Source: Oscillospiraceae bacterium (GTDB lineage Bacteria; Bacillota; Clostridia; Oscillospirales; Oscillospiraceae). From it: DNA of 64,000 nt. The DNA lies in the NCBI GenBank assembly GCA_022846095.1, contig AP025583.1, positions 1,240,001 through 1,304,000 on the forward strand, read 5' to 3'. The translations under genes and the position numbers were made by a program. Positions within the stretch are counted from its first letter, which is position 1, and the number at the start of each line of letters is the position of its first letter. Below, piece by piece: positions 61,941 to 64,000 of the stretch. The notes under the pieces were generated by a model. That model saw only the letters and a list, made by a program, of their open reading frames with translations, made no database searches and had not been told where the DNA came from.

Positions 61941-62003
61941 AGTTGGGAGAGCGCCTGAATGGCATTCAGGAGGTCAGCGGTTCGATCCCGCTTATCTCCA
62001 CCA
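61941..62003 (+). tRNA. tRNA-Ala(GGC) fragment lacking nucleotides 1-13 (attachment-site remnant)
   Basis: From AGTTGGGAGAGCGCC the sequence follows tRNA-Ala: anticodon arm CCTGA-ATGGCAT-TCAGG (anticodon GGC), T arm AGCGG-TTCGATC-CCGCT, acceptor strand TATCTCC, A and CCA. The 5' acceptor strand (expected GGAGATA) and D stem are absent; GGGGTATGTAACTGATGG precedes instead. It is therefore the 3' part left at the right end of an island that used this tRNA as attachment site. The intact gene should be at the other end. Confidence 0.75.
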
Positions 62004-62005
62004 CG

Positions 62006-62041
62006 AAGAAAAGAGACATCCCTTGGGATGTCTCTTTTCTT
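62006..62041 (+). terminator. Terminator of the tRNA gene
   Basis: A 17-bp perfect stem, AAGAAAAGAGACATCCC (62006-62022) and GGGATGTCTCTTTTCTT (62025-62041), with a two-base gap, ending in a T-rich run three bases after the tRNA CCA. Confidence 0.85.
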
Positions 62042-62163
62042 GCGCCTCCGCGGGTGTTATAATAATACAGCCTGGGTGTTTCCAAAGTGAAAACCGCAGT
62101 TGTGATTACCGTACTGCTCAGACGACCCTGTATCAGGGCTAACTAGAAAAGGGGGGTGGGGCC

Positions 62164-63429
62164 ATGCTCCTGCGCATCCTGGATTCGGAGCTCGTCACCC
62201 TCTTCGGCGTGGTGGACGTGCTGCTGCTGATCGAGTGGCGCTTCTCCCGCAAAAAGACCGCGCTGCTGGCGGGCGGTGTTACCGCCCTTTTCGCGTTGCT
62301 GACGGCGGTGATGGTGTACCTCGGGGCGGGGGATCACGCCATCCGCATTCTCTACATGCCGAGTATGCTGGTGTTCACCTTCTATATCTCCCGCTACCGG
62401 GACGCGCGCACCTTCTACGCCAACTGCACCTCCGCGCTCTTCACCGTCAGCGGCTCGGTGCTGGGCATGCTTGCGGAGGAGCTGTTCGTGCCCGCGGCGG
62501 GGGTGGTGGTTCACGGCGTGCTCTACCTGCTGTGCCTGCTTGCGGTGTATTTCCTCTTCCGCCGCCCCCTGCTGGCCATGGCCCGGGAGCTGGAGAGCGG
62601 CTGGCTGCGGCTGTGCCTGGTGCCGGTCATCCTGATGGGGGCGCTCATGGCCCTGACCCTGGGGTACCAGGGGGGCTCCGCCGTAAACACCTTTGGCCTG
62701 TGTGCGCTGGCCCTGGGCTCCTTTTTTGTGTACAGCGGCTTCAACCAGCTCTTTCTCCGCCTGCAGCGGCAGGCCCGCCTGCGGGAGGACAACGCCGCCC
62801 TGCGCAGCCAGGTGGAGTCCATGCGCCAGGCGGCCGAGCGGCGGATGTCGATGGACCGGGAGGACCGGATCTTCCGCCACGACCTGCGCCACTACATGGG
62901 CATCCTGGAGGGCTGCCTGGGCAGCGGGGACGGCGCCGGGGCGGCCCGGGTGCTGGAGCAGATGGAGCAGAAGCTGAACTGCGGCGGCCCCGCCGCCCTG
63001 CGCCGCTTCACCGGGGACCCGATCGTGGACGCCATCCTCTCCCGCTTTGAGGCCCGCGCCGGCGCGGCGGGGGTGGAGTTCTCGGCAAAGATGAACCTGC
63101 CCGCCGGGCTGAAGGCGGACCGTACCGAGCTGGGGGTGTTCCTCTCCAACGCCCTGGAAAACGCCTACCACGCCTGCCTGCGCATCCCGGAGGGGCGGCC
63201 GCGGGCCATCCGGGTGGTGGACAGCGCCACCATGGGCCAGTATTTCCTGAGCATCTCCAACAACTATACGGGCACCGTCCGCTTCGACCCGGTGACCGGC
63301 CTGCCGCTGGCCGACGCCGAGGGCCACGGCATCGGCAGCCAGAGCATCGCCGCCTTCGTCCAAAAATATGGCGCCCAGCTGGACTACACGGCCCGGGACG
63401 GGTGGTTTTCCATCAAGCTGCTGCTGTAG
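62164..63429 (+). CDS. GHKL-domain sensor histidine kinase (AgrC-like)
   Basis: 421 residues. About six membrane helices occupy residues 1-200. A coiled linker leads to the H box RHDLRHYMGIL (His near 239). The GHKL ATPase domain has N box LSNALENAYHAC and G box GHGIGSQSIAAF. This is the layout of peptide-sensing kinases of the AgrC/VirS group. Its LytTR-type partner regulator is not in view; it may lie on the other side of the island, separated by the tRNA insertion (inference). High GC suggests native chromosome. Confidence 0.88.
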   Translation: MLLRILDSELVTLFGVVDVLLLIEWRFSRKKTALLAGGVTALFALLTAVMVYLGAGDHAIRILYMPSMLVFTFYISRYRDARTFYANCTSALFTVSGSVLGMLAEELFVPAAGVVVHGVLYLLCLLAVYFLFRRPLLAMARELESGWLRLCLVPVILMGALMALTLGYQGGSAVNTFGLCALALGSFFVYSGFNQLFLRLQRQARLREDNAALRSQVESMRQAAERRMSMDREDRIFRHDLRHYMGILEGCLGSGDGAGAARVLEQMEQKLNCGGPAALRRFTGDPIVDAILSRFEARAGAAGVEFSAKMNLPAGLKADRTELGVFLSNALENAYHACLRIPEGRPRAIRVVDSATMGQYFLSISNNYTGTVRFDPVTGLPLADAEGHGIGSQSIAAFVQKYGAQLDYTARDGWFSIKLLL

Positions 63430-63524
63430 TTTTGGCAACTTACCGCATGCTTTTTGTGGTATTCTAAAACCGTAAAAGCTCCGCCCCCGGGCGGAAGAAT
63501 GAAATTTATGGAGGTAAAAGCGAT

Positions 63525-64000
63525 ATGAAAAACGAACTGCTGGAGCTGCTGAAAAGCCGCCGGAGCGTGCGCGGCTACAAGCCGGACGCGGTACCCGAGG
63601 AGGCGCTGGACGCCGTGCTGGAGGCGGGCACCTACGCTCCCACCGGCGGCGGGGCCCAGTCCCCGGTCATCGTGGCCGTGCGGGACAAGGCCGTGCGCGA
63701 CACCCTCATGGCCCTGAACGCCAAGGTGATGGGCAAGGACACCGACCCCTACTACGGCGCCCCCGTGGTGGTGCTGGTGCTGGCGGACGGCGGCAGGAAT
63801 ACCTGCGTGGAGGACGGCAGCTGTGTGCTGGAAAATATGATGCTGGCCGCCCACGCCGTGGGCCTGGCCTCCGTCTGGGTCCACCGGGAGAAGGAGATTT
63901 TTGAAAGCCCCGAGGGTAAGGCGCTGCTGAAGCAGTGGGGCCTGCCCGAGACCCTGCGGGGCGTGGGCTCCATCGCCCTGGGCTACGCGGCGGGGCCCCT
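63525..64000 (+). CDS. Nitroreductase-family protein, 3' end outside window
   Basis: The first 158 codons. NELLELLKSRRSVRGYKPDA, YAPTGGGAQSP and CVLENMMLAAHAVGLASVWV fit FMN-dependent nitroreductases, which reduce nitro groups or quinones with NAD(P)H. SRRSVRGY is the usual phosphate-binding start. GGAGGTAAAAG precedes the ATG. A TCCGCCC-CC-GGGCGGA hairpin lies just upstream. Confidence 0.88.
   Translation, partial: MKNELLELLKSRRSVRGYKPDAVPEEALDAVLEAGTYAPTGGGAQSPVIVAVRDKAVRDTLMALNAKVMGKDTDPYYGAPVVVLVLADGGRNTCVEDGSCVLENMMLAAHAVGLASVWVHREKEIFESPEGKALLKQWGLPETLRGVGSIALGYAAGP

Noticed and set aside
61923-62003. A complete, functional tRNA-Ala
   Set aside because: The 5' bases GGGGTAT cannot pair with the acceptor strand TATCTCC and the D stem is missing, so only a 3' fragment is supported.

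Overview
The window looks like chromosome of a fairly GC-rich gut-type Clostridia (Oscillospiraceae/Lachnospiraceae-like). This is inferred from the protein families and codon use; no rRNA or species marker is present. Nearly all of it is mobile DNA, in what look like nested layers.

Layer A, 1 to about 54,100, is most of one integrative conjugative element (ICE) on the + strand. Its left end lies outside the window. In order it holds the tail of a RepA-type initiator, then PcfB and the VirD4 coupling protein, a Maff2 peptide, a VirB6-like membrane protein, PrgI, VirB4, an antirepressor, a DNA methyltransferase with a PAPS-reductase-like partner, an NlpC/P60 wall hydrolase and the DUF4315/DUF4366 proteins. 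Topoisomerase III, an ArdC/M78/YodL protein, a TTRAP protein and a ~3,150-residue methylase/SNF2 helicase follow. The helicase gene is split by a complete 2.5-kb group II intron in its conserved TGTP helicase motif, and it also carries a TnpV gene overprinted in its linker. A DUF3849 protein and MobC come next. A small cargo block (membrane protein, Zn-ribbon protein, AlbA-type regulator, XRE protein) separates MobC from the MobA/MobL relaxase.

From 38,117 to 48,041 lies a metal/metallophore uptake cassette: a SAM methyltransferase, TetR and AraC regulators on the - strand, then two YbtP/Q-like ABC half-transporters, an ECF transporter (S, T and fused A subunits) and a DtxR-type regulator on the + strand. 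Three promoters in it share a TGGTTA-N8-YAAC operator candidate, which suggests one regulon. No siderophore synthesis genes are visible. The ICE ends with an XRE gene, an ECF-like sigma factor, TnpW and three serine recombinase genes. The third recombinase has Ala where the nucleophilic Ser should be.

Layer B, about 54,100 to 62,003, is older. A serine recombinase gene is cut at the ICE A junction, and this recombinase appears to have itself inserted into a second VirD4 gene. Behind it on the - strand are a second PcfB (apparent CTG start), a DUF4406-like protein and ParB. An AT-rich three-gene operon follows on the + strand. It resembles the ABC-three-component (ABC-3C) conflict systems: a DUF4297-like PD-(D/E)xK nuclease, a small middle component and a DUF3732 SMC-like ATPase. 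The island ends at a tRNA-Ala(GGC) gene lacking its first 13 nucleotides, which looks like an attachment-site remnant.

From 62,041 onward is host chromosome of higher GC content: a GHKL sensor histidine kinase and the start of a nitroreductase.
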